From Ipomoea triloba (Eukaryota > Streptophyta > Magnoliopsida > Solanales > Convolvulaceae): a stretch of 64,000 nucleotides of DNA. The notes under the pieces were generated by a model, which saw only the letters and a list, made by a program, of their open reading frames with translations, did not search any database and was not told where the DNA came from. A program made the position numbers and the translations under genes. Positions 22,360 to 33,445 of the stretch are shown here, piece by piece (positions within the stretch are counted from its first letter, which is position 1; each line of letters begins with the position of its first letter). The DNA is taken from NCBI RefSeq assembly GCF_003576645.1, contig NC_044924.1, positions 25,011,546-25,075,545 on the forward strand, read 5' to 3'.

Positions 22360-22554
22360 TTTTTTTTTTTTTTTGAAAAACCACAAGGCAAAACTTCATT
22401 AAATCATAACATTGTTTCTACAAACGAAATTAAAGCAGAAAGGAAACCACTTTATCGTACCATCCTCAACAACAGAAAGAGCCTTCTTTGCCAAGGTATG
22501 GGCAATCATATTACCACTACGAGGAACAAAACGAAAGGAAATCAAAGAAAACTC

Positions 22555-22914
22555 TTATAACTGCAAACAGATATTAGAAATAATAGACCCAAAAGGAGTA
22601 AAGTTCTCTTCATCATCTATGGCTCGTGTAACAACTTGAGCATCAGATTCAAGAATAATTTGTTGCCACCCCTTCGCCTTTATCCAACTCAAAGCCTCCT
22701 GGGCCCCAATAGCTTCCGCTTCACCAACCGAGTAAAGACCTGGAACCACAAACAAAACTACACCCAACACAACACCTTCCTCATCGCAAACACTCCACTC
22801 CAAACCCATCCTTCGCTGAGCATAATCCATAGCAATATCAATGTTTATTTTCAGAAAATTTGAAGGAGGGGGCTCCCACCAAACCATATGACTAATGGGC
22901 AGAACCTCATTCAC
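22555..22914 (-). pseudogene. LINE ORF2 RNase H domain
   Basis: Minus-strand frame with LKINIDIAMD (first catalytic Asp), GEAEAIGAQEAL (catalytic Glu) and ILESDAQVVTRAI (catalytic Asp). This is the ribonuclease H module found at the C-terminus of some plant L1 elements, which removes RNA from the RNA/DNA hybrid. It is separated from the RT by frameshifts. Confidence 0.8.
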
Positions 22915-23233
22915 CTTGGCACTGTTTCGGATGGATTTTTAGGACTGAGAATAAATAATAGCTTGCTGCACAACCGAACCAAGATCCTTGCTTTGTTGAT
23001 TCCAAACCATAGAATTTCTATTTTCCCAAAGTGCCCAAGATGCCATGACAATCTTCTCCAGCATTCGCACAGAAAGAGTCCTCCACATCTCCTCAAGCCA
23101 TTCACAAACAGAATCCACATATGATAAATTCCAACTAGGATTTAATTTATGCCAACAAGCATGACCAAAATCGCAGTTTGCAAAAATATGAACAATAGTC
23201 TCATTTTCTTTTCCAAACAACAGACAAACGGGA

Positions 23234-23689
23234 TCACAAGGAACACGTTTCAGCAACAGGGCATCCTTTGTAGGCAATCTCAAAGTACATAAATTCCAGA
23301 AAAAAACACTGGACTTTCTGAGGAATATTTAACCTCCACAAACCCGTCCACTCACCACCCCTCTCACTACCCTCAAACCCCTTAGCAAGTCTATAGGCAC
23401 TCCTCACAGAATAAACCCCTTTTTCTTCCCTACTCCAAAACAAAGAGCCATTTGAACAACAAAAGGAGGTTGGAATACTACAAATAAGATGATAATCTCT
23501 CTCACAAAATAAATCCCTTAAAAGATCAAAATCCCACTGCCTAGTCCCTGGTTGAGAAAGAGACTGAACAGAAGGATTGTTTAGATAGACATGCTCTGGA
23601 GTTGAAACAAACAGGTTTATATCATATGGGAGCCAAGAATCCCCCCACACCCTCACACTCTCACACTCTCCCCATTCCCAATTCTTCAC
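23234..23689 (-). pseudogene. LINE ORF2 zf-RVT (RT-linked zinc-binding) region
   Basis: Contains WGDSWLP, SVRSAYRLAKGF and WRLNIPQKVQCF, matching the conserved region that follows RT in plant LINEs. The next frame (23283-22939) continues with DALLLKRVPCDPVCLLFG, ENETIVHIFANC and HACWHKL, the Cys/His cluster. Frames are shifted relative to one another. Confidence 0.8.
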
Positions 23690-23972
23690 CTTACACCCCT
23701 CTTTAACAAATCCCTAGATTCCCAGATACTAGTCCACACAAAAGAAGAATTAGACCCCCCGATCTGCATTTAGGAAAGAATATCTTGGAAAATACCTAGC
23801 TTTAAATACTTTAGTCACAAGAGCACTAAGATCCATTAAGAACTTCCACCCCTGCTTACCCAACATTGCTAAATTTATCTCCCTAATTGTATGAAAGCCC
23901 ATACCACTCCCTAATTGTATGAAAGCCCATACCACCCCAACGTTTCAATTTACACAGGTCACCCCAAGTACT

Positions 23973-25221
23973 CTATCGAATCCCCCCACTTCTCCTTCTC
24001 TCACACCCCAACCAAAAGGACTTCATAATCCTCTCAAGCTCGGTGCATAACCCCTGAGGAAGTAAGAAGACATTTATCGCATAATTTGGAATACTTTGTA
24101 ACACAGTTTTTAACAAAACCTCCCTGCCGGCTCTTGACAAAAAAAGATTTCCCCAATTCATAATTCTCCCCCTTTCCCTATCCTTAATAAAACCCAATAT
24201 CTCCATTTTTCTACGACCCACATACCCAGGTAACCCCAAATATCTCCCCCTCCCCTGTTGTTCATGCACCCCTAGAATTTCACAAACAGCCTCCTTATCC
24301 ATCCGATCAACATTTCTCCCAAATACAATAGAAGTCTTAGCCAGATTTACCTGCTGCCCACTCGCTAACCCATATTCCCCTAAAACAGCCTTTAAGACCC
24401 CTGCCTCTAAACAATTAGCCCGAAAGAAAAAGAGACAGTCATCTGGAAAGAACAAATGAGAGACCGAAGGGGCACCTCTCGCAACCCTAAGACCATGTAA
24501 TGCTCCCTCTTCTTCTTGCACTCTTAACATAGCACTCATACTTTCAGCCACAAGGATAAACAAACAAGGAGACAAAGGATCCCTCTGACGTAAACCCCTA
24601 CCCAGAATAATAGGCCCCCACTCTTTCCCTTCAACTAAAATTGTATAATGCACCTTAGATACGCACTCCTTCATAAAATGAACCCAATGAGTACTAAAAC
24701 CCAACCCCAACAAGATTTTACTAAAAAAAAACCCCATTCCACCCTATCATATGCCTTACTCATATCAACCTTTAAAGCCTCGAAACCACCTCTATCCCCA
24801 TGATGGTGATTCAAGGCATGACTAGATTCAAAGGCAATCAAAATATTATCAACAATAGAACGACCTAGAATAAAGGCACTTTGAGCACTAGAAATAACAG
24901 AGTTCAACAGCCCTCTCAACCTATTTGCTAAAACTTTTGCAAGAATACGATAGATCACATTACACAAAGAAATATAACGGAAATCAGACATAATTTCAGA
25001 TGACGGTAACTTAGGAATTAAGACAATATGGGTATCATCCACAGAGGCAATAAACCAGAGGAAATAAAATTTTGGCAGAAAAGAACTACCTCATTTCCCA
25101 CCACCTCCCAATATGTCTGAAAGAAAGCCGGAGATAAACCATCAGGGCCCAGTGATCTATCCGGATGCATAGTAAAGACAGCCGCTTTCACCTGCTCACC
25201 CGACACCGGCTGCAAAAGCAA
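23973..25221 (-). pseudogene. LINE ORF2 reverse transcriptase
   Basis: Minus-strand pieces 25221-25018, 25042-24671 and 24737-23973 give SLGPDGLSPAFFQ, IVLIPKLPS, FRYISLCNVIYRI, SAFILGRSIVDN, KVDMSKAYDRVEW and GLRQRDPLSPCLF. The catalytic box reads FPDDCLFF instead of the usual FADD. These are RT motifs in the correct order, spread over three frames by small indels. The Ala to Pro change next to the DD pair would probably impair catalysis. Confidence 0.85.
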
Positions 25222-25437
25222 AGCATTCTGTTCTCTAAACAGGCTAGAACCGGCGCTGCCTCACCTTCCTCGGATGTAAACAAAGTAGAGAAATAATCAA
25301 TCATTATCTGGCCCTTCTACTGTGCATCAACCACCAACTCCGCGGACAGATTTTGCAAGCCTAGTATTTAATTCTTCCTCCTCTTGCGGTTCACATAGTT
25401 ACAAAAAAATTGAGAATTTGTATCCCCCCCCCCCCCC

Positions 25438-26431
25438 NNNNNNNNNNNNNNNNNNNNNNNNNNNNNNNNNNNNNNNNNNNNNNNNNNNNNNNNNNNNNNN
25501 NNNNNNNNNNNNNNNNNNNNNNNNNNNNNNNNNNNNNNNNNNNNNNNNNNNNNNNNNNNNNNNNNNNNNNNNNNNNNNNNNNNNNNNNNNNNNNNNNNNN
25601 NNNNNNNNNNNNNNNNNNNNNNNNNNNNNNNNNNNNNNNNNNNNNNNNNNNNNNNNNNNNNNNNNNNNNNNNNNNNNNNNNNNNNNNNNNNNNNNNNNNN
25701 NNNNNNNNNNNNNNNNNNNNNNNNNNNNNNNNNNNNNNNNNNNNNNNNNNNNNNNNNNNNNNNNNNNNNNNNNNNNNNNNNNNNNNNNNNNNNNNNNNNN
25801 NNNNNNNNNNNNNNNNNNNNNNNNNNNNNNNNNNNNNNNNNNNNNNNNNNNNNNNNNNNNNNNNNNNNNNNNNNNNNNNNNNNNNNNNNNNNNNNNNNNN
25901 NNNNNNNNNNNNNNNNNNNNNNNNNNNNNNNNNNNNNNNNNNNNNNNNNNNNNNNNNNNNNNNNNNNNNNNNNNNNNNNNNNNNNNNNNNNNNNNNNNNN
26001 NNNNNNNNNNNNNNNNNNNNNNNNNNNNNNNNNNNNNNNNNNNNNNNNNNNNNNNNNNNNNNNNNNNNNNNNNNNNNNNNNNNNNNNNNNNNNNNNNNNN
26101 NNNNNNNNNNNNNNNNNNNNNNNNNNNNNNNNNNNNNNNNNNNNNNNNNNNNNNNNNNNNNNNNNNNNNNNNNNNNNNNNNNNNNNNNNNNNNNNNNNNN
26201 NNNNNNNNNNNNNNNNNNNNNNNNNNNNNNNNNNNNNNNNNNNNNNNNNNNNNNNNNNNNNNNNNNNNNNNNNNNNNNNNNNNNNNNNNNNNNNNNNNNN
26301 NNNNNNNNNNNNNNNNNNNNNNNNNNNNNNNNNNNNNNNNNNNNNNNNNNNNNNNNNNNNNNNNNNNNNNNNNNNNNNNNNNNNNNNNNNNNNNNNNNNN
26401 NNNNNNNNNNNNNNNNNNNNNNNNNNNNNNN
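25438..26431. other. Assembly gap (N run) inside LINE ORF2
   Basis: 994 undetermined bases, flanked on each side by a run of about 14 C. The minus-strand frames on either side join as the usual LINE linker (RAKELWYV - G-run - DTNSQFFCNYV), which suggests that little or nothing is missing. Confidence 0.95.
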
Positions 26432-26439
26432 AATTTTTT

Positions 26440-27438
26440 TCCCCCCCCCCCCCCAACATACCACAGCTCCTTTGCCCTTTGTCTCCATCTATCACTTTGA
26501 TCACGAAGCAAGTAGAGATACTGCCGCTGACACTCCCCGAACTCACGCACACTACTGTCATCACTCAATCCCCGTAACTGCCCCAAGCGAATTTTACAAT
26601 GCCTAATTGCTATTTCTTCTTCCCCTTTCAATCGTTTACCCCAATTCCATACCTCATTCTCACATTGCTCTAACTTAACCACAATCCCCAGCCCGGATAA
26701 TCGACTCCAAGTGTTTCCCACCACCTCACTACACTCAGGATTCCTATTTCAACTATTCTCAAAACGAGGCCTCCTTCTATAACAAGTCCGAGATTGCGAA
26801 CTAGTAGTCAGGAACAATGACATATGATCACTAGTACCTCCTTCCATAGACCATGCACTAGCCCCAGGAAATAAATCACGCCAACTCCCAGAAACTAGAA
26901 CCCCTATCAAGCTTCTCCCTAACCCAATTAGCATTCCCTCTCCCCCTCTCCCACGTATACTAACAACCTCCAAAACCAAAATTCGTCAATCCACTCTCAC
27001 GCATTACGCATTGCTTCCCCAAAACCCCTAAGAAGCCAATTTGGATGAGGAACCTGGCCCCATTTCTCCCACTCCCATAAAAGATCATTGAAGTCTCCCA
27101 TGAGAACCCAAGGAAGGTTATTAAGAGAAGATAGGTACTTGAGGAGATTCTACGACTCCCGTCTTTGATTACGTTCCGGGCAACCATAAAACCACGTAAA
27201 TCTCCATTTCAATCGCTAGTCATCATCACTAGTAATGTGAGCATCAATATAGTGATACAACCTCTACACTCAGACCCCCGTTCCAAAGCAACGCAAGACC
27301 CCCACTTCTACCATTCGCTTCCACCACCAAGTAGTTATCGTATTTCAATTTAACCCGCACTCGCTCCATTCTATGTTTCGTACTCATAGTTTCAATTAGA
27401 AATAGAAGATTGGGCTTCTTAGAAGCAACAAAGCCCAA
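26440..27438 (-). pseudogene. LINE ORF2 endonuclease region and linker to RT
   Basis: Minus-strand pieces carry PNLLFLIETM (the catalytic Glu motif of AP-type endonuclease), GRSGGLALLWNGG, and in another frame a stretch resembling the GDFN region. The linker 26724-26440 holds LRGLSD...WRQRAKELW, the conserved stretch upstream of RT. This enzyme nicks target DNA to prime reverse transcription. It is broken by several frameshifts. Confidence 0.75.
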
Positions 27439-27696
27439 AAAAAACCTGAACTGCCACTAGGTTTCCAAGCCCACGGCAGTTATAACTTAAGCAATTCATT
27501 GGGCCTAGTGTGCCTAGGATCCAGGGCCCACCTCATTAGAAGATAGAGAAGCTGACTGCTCAATAACAATATTGGTAAGCCAAACAGCAGTAGCATTAGC
27601 GTCTACATCATCATTATCTCTCAATAATAACCACTCCATCACCATCGTCACCCATCTTTAATGCACCGTTACCCCCTCACCCTCTACTCCCTCTTT

Positions 27697-28499
27697 CTAA
27701 GACTTCACCTCTTTCCCCAATGAATGAGACAGTAAAGACTCACCATTATGAGTCGTTACCTCTTTCCCTACTCTCTCGTCGCCTGGACTAGCCATGATCG
27801 TCGGATCCAACACCAACCACCTACTCACTAGCGTCGCCACCCGTCGCTGACCACCAACTCTAAGCCACGTCCCAAACGACTTCTCCACCCCTTCCCCCGA
27901 CTGCTCAAAACCTGTCGGACAAAACTTATCGTCATGACCCATGATTCCACAATGAAAATAGAATGAGGGCAACCTTTCATAGCGCAAGTACACCGAAAAC
28001 CGCTCACCCCCAGGCTTCTTCATCTTCATCTTTTTCTTAATAGGTTTGGCGACTAACATGCGAACACGAATCCGCATAAAAGATTTCCAGTCACCCACAA
28101 AGTTCCGGTGATCAACAGCAACAAATTCCCCTACAAAATTTCCAACGATCTTGGCCACTTTCTCATACATGAATCCCAACGGAATGTTATGAACCTGCAT
28201 CCAGAATTCTGACGAATCAAGCGGCACTGTCATGAGATCATCATCCTTCGCCAACCGACGTAATATAGAACCAAATTCTGGTTGAAAGTCCACAGACCGT
28301 CAGTCATAACACGAGAAATGTGCTTTTCATGGTAGAAAGTGAAAAGGAATCGATCAATGCCCAACCCACGAATATGCAGCCCTTTCATCAACCTCCAAGA
28401 TTTCGCCATCACATCACGAAAAATAACAAACTTCACTGAACGGTTAGTGAGTACACGCCCCACTGCTGAGAACCGAAAGTCGAAGGTTGTTGTAATCAC
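27697..28499 (-). pseudogene. LINE ORF1 (DUF4283 plus zinc knuckle)
   Basis: Two overlapping frames give GRVLTNRSVKF, KGLHIRGLGIDRFLFTF, VMTDGLWTFN (DUF4283 RNA-binding-like region), then FWMQVHNIPLGF and RYERLPSFYFHCGIMGHDD (CCHC-type knuckle). The first Cys of the knuckle is replaced (FYFHC instead of FCFHC). ORF1 proteins bind the LINE RNA. One frameshift separates the halves. Confidence 0.8.
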
Positions 28500-28688
28500 A
28501 TCATCAACATCAACTACAACACCCTCCTCATCATCAGTAATCTACAGAGCTTCACATGCCTCCGCCAAACCACTAGTTTCCCCTTTCTCCGTGACATAAA
28601 ACCCTACGAAAACAAACAAACGACAATAGGACACAAAAGGTCACTAGGAAAACTCTCCACACAGACGAGAGAGAGAAAAACTTTTTAT

Positions 28689-28801
28689 TTTTCAAAATTT
28701 TTTATTTTTTAATTAATTAGGGGATCCAATTGCACTATACGGTTGACTTAGGGAGCCAATTTGATCATTTTTCCTTAAAAAAATTTGTAATCTAACAATA
28801 A
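28689..28801. repeat. Duplicated block copy 1, continuation after the LINE
   Basis: AATTAATTAGGGGATCCAA and the following sequence to about 28780 match 36815-36870, showing that this is the right-hand half of the block split by the LINE. Confidence 0.75.
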
Positions 28802-29263
28802 AGGTGTGTTTGGAAACCATGAAAATGACTTCTGAAAAATATTTTCTAGAAAATGAGTCATTTTTCAAAAAACATTTTCATTTCCCGTGTTTGGTTGAAT
28901 TTCAGAAATATGTCTTGGTGCGTTTGGTTTATTTTCTTGAAAATCAGTAGAATTGTATATTTAAACATTTTAATTGTTTTGTTTAGAATATAACAACATG
29001 TATAATAATAATATAATAATAACAATTTTGAATAGAATAAAAAATAACTAATAAGATATCAAAATAACTAACAAAAGTCTTGTAATTTAAAATAACAAAC
29101 CAAAATAATCAAAGTTTTACAATCCACAATTACGAACAAAGATTATTAATCAAAGTATTGGTGTTCGTGGTGATAATGGTAGTGATATAGTGGTGGTGGT
29201 AATAGTTGTGGTAGTGTGGTGGTGGTGTAGTGGTAGTGATAGTGGTGGCGGTGTTGTTAGTTG

Positions 29264-29300
<37 letters not shown>

Positions 29301-29634
29301 GTGGAGGTGGCGACAACGGTGATGGTATTTTGGCGGTGGCTGCAGTGGTGGTGGTGGTGGCGGCGGTGGCGGTGGTTGCGGTTGTATAGTGGTGTTGGTG
29401 GTAGTGATGTCGTATGGTGGTGATGGTGGTAGTGAGCTGGTATGGTAGTGGTGCGAAAATTGGAAAATGACTTCTTCTAAAAGAGATGGGAAGTCATTTT
29501 TATAAGAAAACAAAGTTATTTTCCTTTGAGCAAAGAGTCATTTTCTTTTAACTTACATTTTCCATCTTTTACCAAACACTGAAAATTCAAAAAATAATTT
29601 CCAAAAATCATTTTCTGGATTTCTAAAGACACCA
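28802..29634. mobile_element. Harbinger-like MITE with simple-sequence core
   Basis: Inverted ends AGGTGTGTTTGG / TCTAAAGACACCA are flanked by TAA on both sides (28799-28801 and 29635-29637), a 3-bp duplication as in PIF/Harbinger elements. Arms contain TGACTTCTGAAAAATATTTT-like repeats. The core is (TAA)n at 29262-29299 and (GGT/GGC)-rich at 29160-29440; the frames crossing it are low-complexity artefacts. A truncated relative lies at 37299-37612. Confidence 0.65.
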
Positions 29635-29637
29635 TAA

Positions 29638-30130
29638 GCATAGTTTGGTATATGGGTCACATTGGGAAATTTTTTTTTTAAATTTTAAATAAATTTCTTC
29701 GAATAAACATAAGATTGTGTATCTCTCCCATCCCTTAACATGCTATATCTCGGAGCAATAGGTCGAGTCACACAAATCATTAGTGAAGTATCATGATTCA
29801 AGAATTATATTATTTGAATATATATGTAAGACACATAATTTATTTCACTTGATTTTTTTATTTTTTATTTTTTGGGTAGATAATTTGTATTATAAGATTT
29901 GGTTAATTGTTTTCCCCGTGCACTAATCACAAAATAATAGCCTTAATTAATGACTTGACTTATTAAGCAATGGTATTCACGGTTCAATGTATTCAATAAT
30001 TTCAATTTAGAGATTTATGAATGGTTGTTTTCAAATAAATTATGAATGGTTGTTTTCAAATAAATTATGAATGGTTAACTTATATATGATCAGCATCATC
30101 AACTACAATAATGGGGTTTTAATAATTTCT
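29638..30130. repeat. Segmental-duplication flank, copy 1
   Basis: From about 29803 the sequence (AAGAATTATATTATTTGAAT onward) matches 36868-37175 at high identity, including the GTTTTCCCCGTGCACTAATC segment. No gene. Confidence 0.75.
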
Positions 30131-30944
30131 GTAAAGAGCTATTGGTCAGTTTTCCAAAGACTTCTGACTAATGCAAGTTATGTTTTGAAAAGCAGCAAAC
30201 ATATTTTTGTAAAATTTTACCAATAAGGGACATTCCTTTCACCTAAAAGTAAATGGAGGCATGTTGTGAAAAAAGATGAGATGACAGCCTTTGGACACCC
30301 ATAATCTCAAAAGAACACCAACAAAAAATATTTCAAAAATTTAAAATTTTCTGGCTCCTCGATTTGATAAATAGAGTCCCTCCTAAAGCGTGAAGAAGGT
30401 TAAAAAGTTAAGATGATCATATTACAAGTAAATTCCACCATTCTATATCACTAAAACGCTTCAAAGAATTATCTAAGGTTCTACCCAGATAGTCTCCAAG
30501 ACTAAAATTCCTTGTTCTAATAATTTGATGATCTTTTCTCAAGGCCACTTGGTACATGGACGACCCTAAAGTGAAATCATGTTCTTGTATTAATCTTTTG
30601 CTCTAAAGTGTCGTAGAAGTTGAAAATGTAGAATGTGGACCGCCGAATAAAAAGAAATGAGACCAAAAAAGATAAAGAATATTATTTTACATTTTAAAAC
30701 AACACTAATATGTTAATTATGATGTGTTGTGTTGGTACATCTGTTACCATTCAAAATGAATAGTTATAAGATCAAACCACAATGGAGAGATTACTTTTTA
30801 AATTAGCTGCAATTTGGTGCTCAACGGAACTACGTCGTATAGGATGCGCAGCTCCCTACCGTGGCATTCACCAGAAAAGCACTAGTTGCTTTTGTCCTAT
30901 TTTAATTATAAATAAAACTAAGTAATTGGAGATTTATGATGTAC
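30131..30944. other. Intergenic DNA upstream of the first tRNA pair
   Basis: No gene seen. A segment at about 30575-30690 (GTAGAAGTTGAAAATGTAGA and neighbours) is related to the tandem units at 42368-42645 downstream of the glycosyltransferase gene. Confidence 0.5.
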
Positions 30945-31038
30945 CCGACCTTAGCTCAGTTGGTAGAGCGGAGGACTGTAGTTGGAATCATTTCGGTCTG
31001 AAATCCTTAGGTCGCTGGTTCGAATCCGGCAGGTCGGA
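30945..31038 (+). tRNA. tRNA-Tyr (GUA), intron-containing
   Basis: The acceptor stem CCGACC pairs with GGTCGG and is followed by discriminator A. D-arm TAGCTCAGTTGGTAGAG and T-arm GGTTCGAATCC are intact. The anticodon is GTA at 30978-30980. An insertion of 21 bp (about 30982-31002) sits one base 3' of the anticodon, the conserved position of eukaryotic tRNA-Tyr introns. The mature length is 73 nt. It decodes UAU/UAC. Confidence 0.96.
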
Positions 31039-31117
31039 GAGAGATTCTCGTCTGATAATATTTGCTGTTTATCTTATCTTATACGGAAGATAAGCAAAAA
31101 TTGTAGAAAACATAAAA

Positions 31118-31189
31118 CGCCGTTGCCGGGGATCGAACCCGGGTCACCCGCGTGACAGGCGGGAATACTTACCACTATACTACAACGAC
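31118..31189 (-). tRNA. tRNA-Asp (GUC)
   Basis: 72-nt cloverleaf on the minus strand: acceptor GTCGTTG pairs with CAACGGC, discriminator G, box A TAGTATAGTGG, anticodon loop CTGTCAC with GTC at 31156-31154, T-arm GGGTTCGATCCCC. A TTTT-containing stretch follows downstream as the pol III terminator. It is divergently paired with the neighbouring tRNA-Tyr. Confidence 0.96.
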
Positions 31190-31580
31190 CCTATGGCTTA
31201 TTGTTATATACAATATAATATAAACAAAATAGCATTCATCCAATCAAGATCTACCGGAGGATGAGGACTGAGGAGGAAGATATCAAGCAAAATAGCATCA
31301 AACACATTGATTATAAATAAATAAATATATATATATATATATATCGTTCTTTTTTTTTTTTTTTTCATTTTTTCTTCTCTCGTGTGTATGTATATATAGA
31401 AGTTTCTAACATCTATTTTATCAAGGAATGTAATCAAAATTTTCTTTGATCTTCTTTATTGTATCTGAGCCAATATACACCAGAAGAAGAGAAATAAAAA
31501 CATTATTTTGTGATTGAAAACAAAGAAACTTCGGTCAATTCATTATTCAAAATTTTCATCAAAGCTTTAGTTTTGTAACC
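31190..31580. repeat. tRNA-cluster flank, duplicated near 61345-61560
   Basis: CGTGTGTATGTATATATAG, GGTTTCTAAC-like and GAGCCAATATACACCA segments (31350-31510) recur at 61345-61505. Contains an (AT)n tract near 31327-31344. No gene. Confidence 0.7.
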
Positions 31581-32090
31581 ATGAAGTTAACCCAAACTAG
31601 TTATTCGCTTTGGAAATCTCAAGTTCTTTCTTTGGTTCATAGCCTATCAAGGAAAGCAAACTACCAGAAGCTTTAAAAAAGAGGATGGCAAGGAAACACC
31701 AATAATGTAGTTACTTGGTAGTTGACACTATTGTTGCAGAGGTATTGCTCAATCTTGATGAAACTAGTACTACTTACTATGTATTGAATATAAAACTTTT
31801 CCTATATCTAAAGAGAAAGAGATGTTTGTTCCATTAACTATTACGACACTAATCAAAGATAATTTATCACATATTTGTGATAGCTTAGCAACCATTTTAA
31901 AATGTCTAGATGAAACTGTCAAAGATCAGAGTTTCAGTTGGCAAGAGGTCTCAAAGCAAAATACAAGGACTTTCATATATATGGCAATGCTTACCAAACC
32001 ACCGTATCCATCATATAATCAATATACCTTGTCTCTAAAGAGTTATGAGAAAGAGATATAACTTGAAGCAAGAAACAATGAGCAATCAAT
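31581..32090 (+). pseudogene. Copia gag (UBN2-type) fragment
   Basis: Starts with KLTQTSYSLWKSQVLSLVHS. After several frameshifts it gives DNLSHICDSLATI, FSWQEVSKQ and MLTKPPYPSYNQYTLSLKS, all typical of Copia gag polyprotein domains. No LTR in the same orientation is attached, so it is an isolated relic. Confidence 0.7.
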
Positions 32091-32347
32091 TAATCATGAT
32101 CAAGCTGTTAGGAAAAGGGGTAGAAAATGTTGTAGCAAAGAGTACGTCAATGTAGGCTGTAGAAGTTGTTTGCAGAATATGACAAAGGGAATCTGTGACG
32201 TGTACAAGACACTGCCTTAAAAGTGATTTTCTAGAGATTGTGTGGTCTTAAACCCGGTTTCTTTGGAATTGCTAACACAGAACTGGTGCAAATTAATTTG
32301 CATAACTAAAACGCAGGCGGACCTAACTAAGAATGCTCAGACAAGAT
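32091..32347. other. Short retroelement-derived spacer
   Basis: Joins the gag relic to the TRIM. The right part probably belongs to the minus-strand Copia LTR listed at 32230-33103. Confidence 0.4.
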
Positions 32348-33103
32348 TATTGAATCATGTGCTCCATCCAACTAAAAGCCTAAGCTGATAGTTGGACTGC
32401 ACATTTATGTTTATATATTATATGCTCAACACTGCACATTTATGTTTATATATTATATGCTCAACACGCCCCCTCACGTGTGCGGGCCGATTGACTTTGA
32501 TGGGCTCCAAGCAACACGTGGACCATAGTCTCTTTTCGAACCCATGACCTTTGCATGGCTCTGATACCAAATTAAAGCATGTGCTCCATCTCAACTAAAA
32601 GCCTAAGCTGATAGTTGGACTGCACATTTATGTTTATATATTATATGCTCAACAAAGATAAAGGAGAGGAGAGAGAAAGAATAGAATGAATAAGGATGAA
32701 TTGAAAGCTCAGGGAAAGTAGGTATTTATAGCCTTCGAAACAACTGCCTTCCCAACTCTAGCCACAAGAAATTCGCATAAAAAACGGAACAGACTAACAG
32801 TTGCGTTAGTATAAGCCACAAAATTGAGAGACTAATTCAGACTCAACAAGTTTAATTCTAGATGGAAAAAAATAGCGGAATTCTCATAAATAAATAAAAA
32901 GGTGCGAACAAAACCGAATCAGGCAAGCAGTCGGCTATGACGACGTGCGCGTGGAGTTCTGCTTTCCTTTCCCTCTACAATATTTCAAATGCTCCAAAAA
33001 AAGTTGGTATTAAAAAGGAGGGAAAAAATTTCTAATGAAAACAATGTGGGAAAAACAAGCTAAGGGAAACTACAACTAATTGAATGCAATATCCAACAAT
33101 CCC
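32230..33103 (-). repeat. Copia 3' LTR split by a TRIM
   Basis: On the minus strand the LTR begins TGTTGGATATTGC directly after a GTAGGGGAT purine tract (33104-33115) and contains GGCTATAAATACC, a good TATA box, near 32730-32745. The lower boundary is uncertain. The TRIM at 32348-32654 interrupts it. Confidence 0.6.
32348..32654 (-). mobile_element. TRIM (miniature LTR retrotransposon)
   Basis: A 307-bp element with short direct terminal repeats (about 32348-32466 and 32571-32654), a Met-tRNA primer-binding site on the minus strand (TTGGTATCAGAGCC near 32560-32572) and a purine tract next to the other repeat (GTGAGGGGGCG at about 32467-32477). It is flanked by AAGAT at 32343-32347 and 32655-32659. 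The first LTR has an internal tandem duplication of about 44 bp (CTGCACATTTATGTTTATAT unit). It has no coding capacity and needs proteins from other elements. Confidence 0.8.
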
Positions 33104-33445
33104 CTACACATTTAAATAGGCGTAGGAGCGAATGACGTCTGAGCAAAACGCAAGAGCTGACCTTAATGCCAGTTTTAAACTTGAACTAAAACGTAGTGAA
33201 TTGAGTAACTTACTTCTCAGGAGTGAACTATCTCTTGAACTCATTGAGAAGTATGTGTTTTGATGTCAGATGCACACACTAGCCCTTAACAAGCAAGTTC
33301 TTTGGAACTCAAAACACGTTGACTTTTAATATCTAACTCAATGTAGATTATTTATTTAAGAATATCTCATGTTCAGTTTCACATGGGTATGTAAGTCTTT
33401 TCATGACTACGTTTGACCATGATTTTGGTGTCCATCATGAATTCC

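Larger units (their letters stand above)
22360..28688 (-). mobile_element. Full-length L1-type LINE retrotransposon
   Basis: Minus strand. The poly-A tail appears as a T-run at 22360-22374. Read 5' to 3' on the minus strand it encodes ORF1 with DUF4283 and a zinc knuckle (28499-27697), then ORF2 with endonuclease (27438-26749), reverse transcriptase (25221-23973), a zf-RVT region (23689-23234) and an RNase H domain (22914-22555). All frames carry frameshifts, so it is not active as written. The empty site is preserved at 36785-36820, where the duplicated block reads straight through. The run of N at 25438-26431 lies inside ORF2. Confidence 0.88.

Noticed and set aside
25322..26724. Long open frames of about 365-440 codons on both strands
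   Set aside because: They are open only because the run of N contains no stop codons; the real sequence on each side is LINE ORF2 linker.
29130..29513. Frames with long Tyr, His, Pro, Ile or Trp/Val runs
   Set aside because: Translations of (TAA)n and (GGT)n simple repeats inside a MITE; low complexity, no domain.
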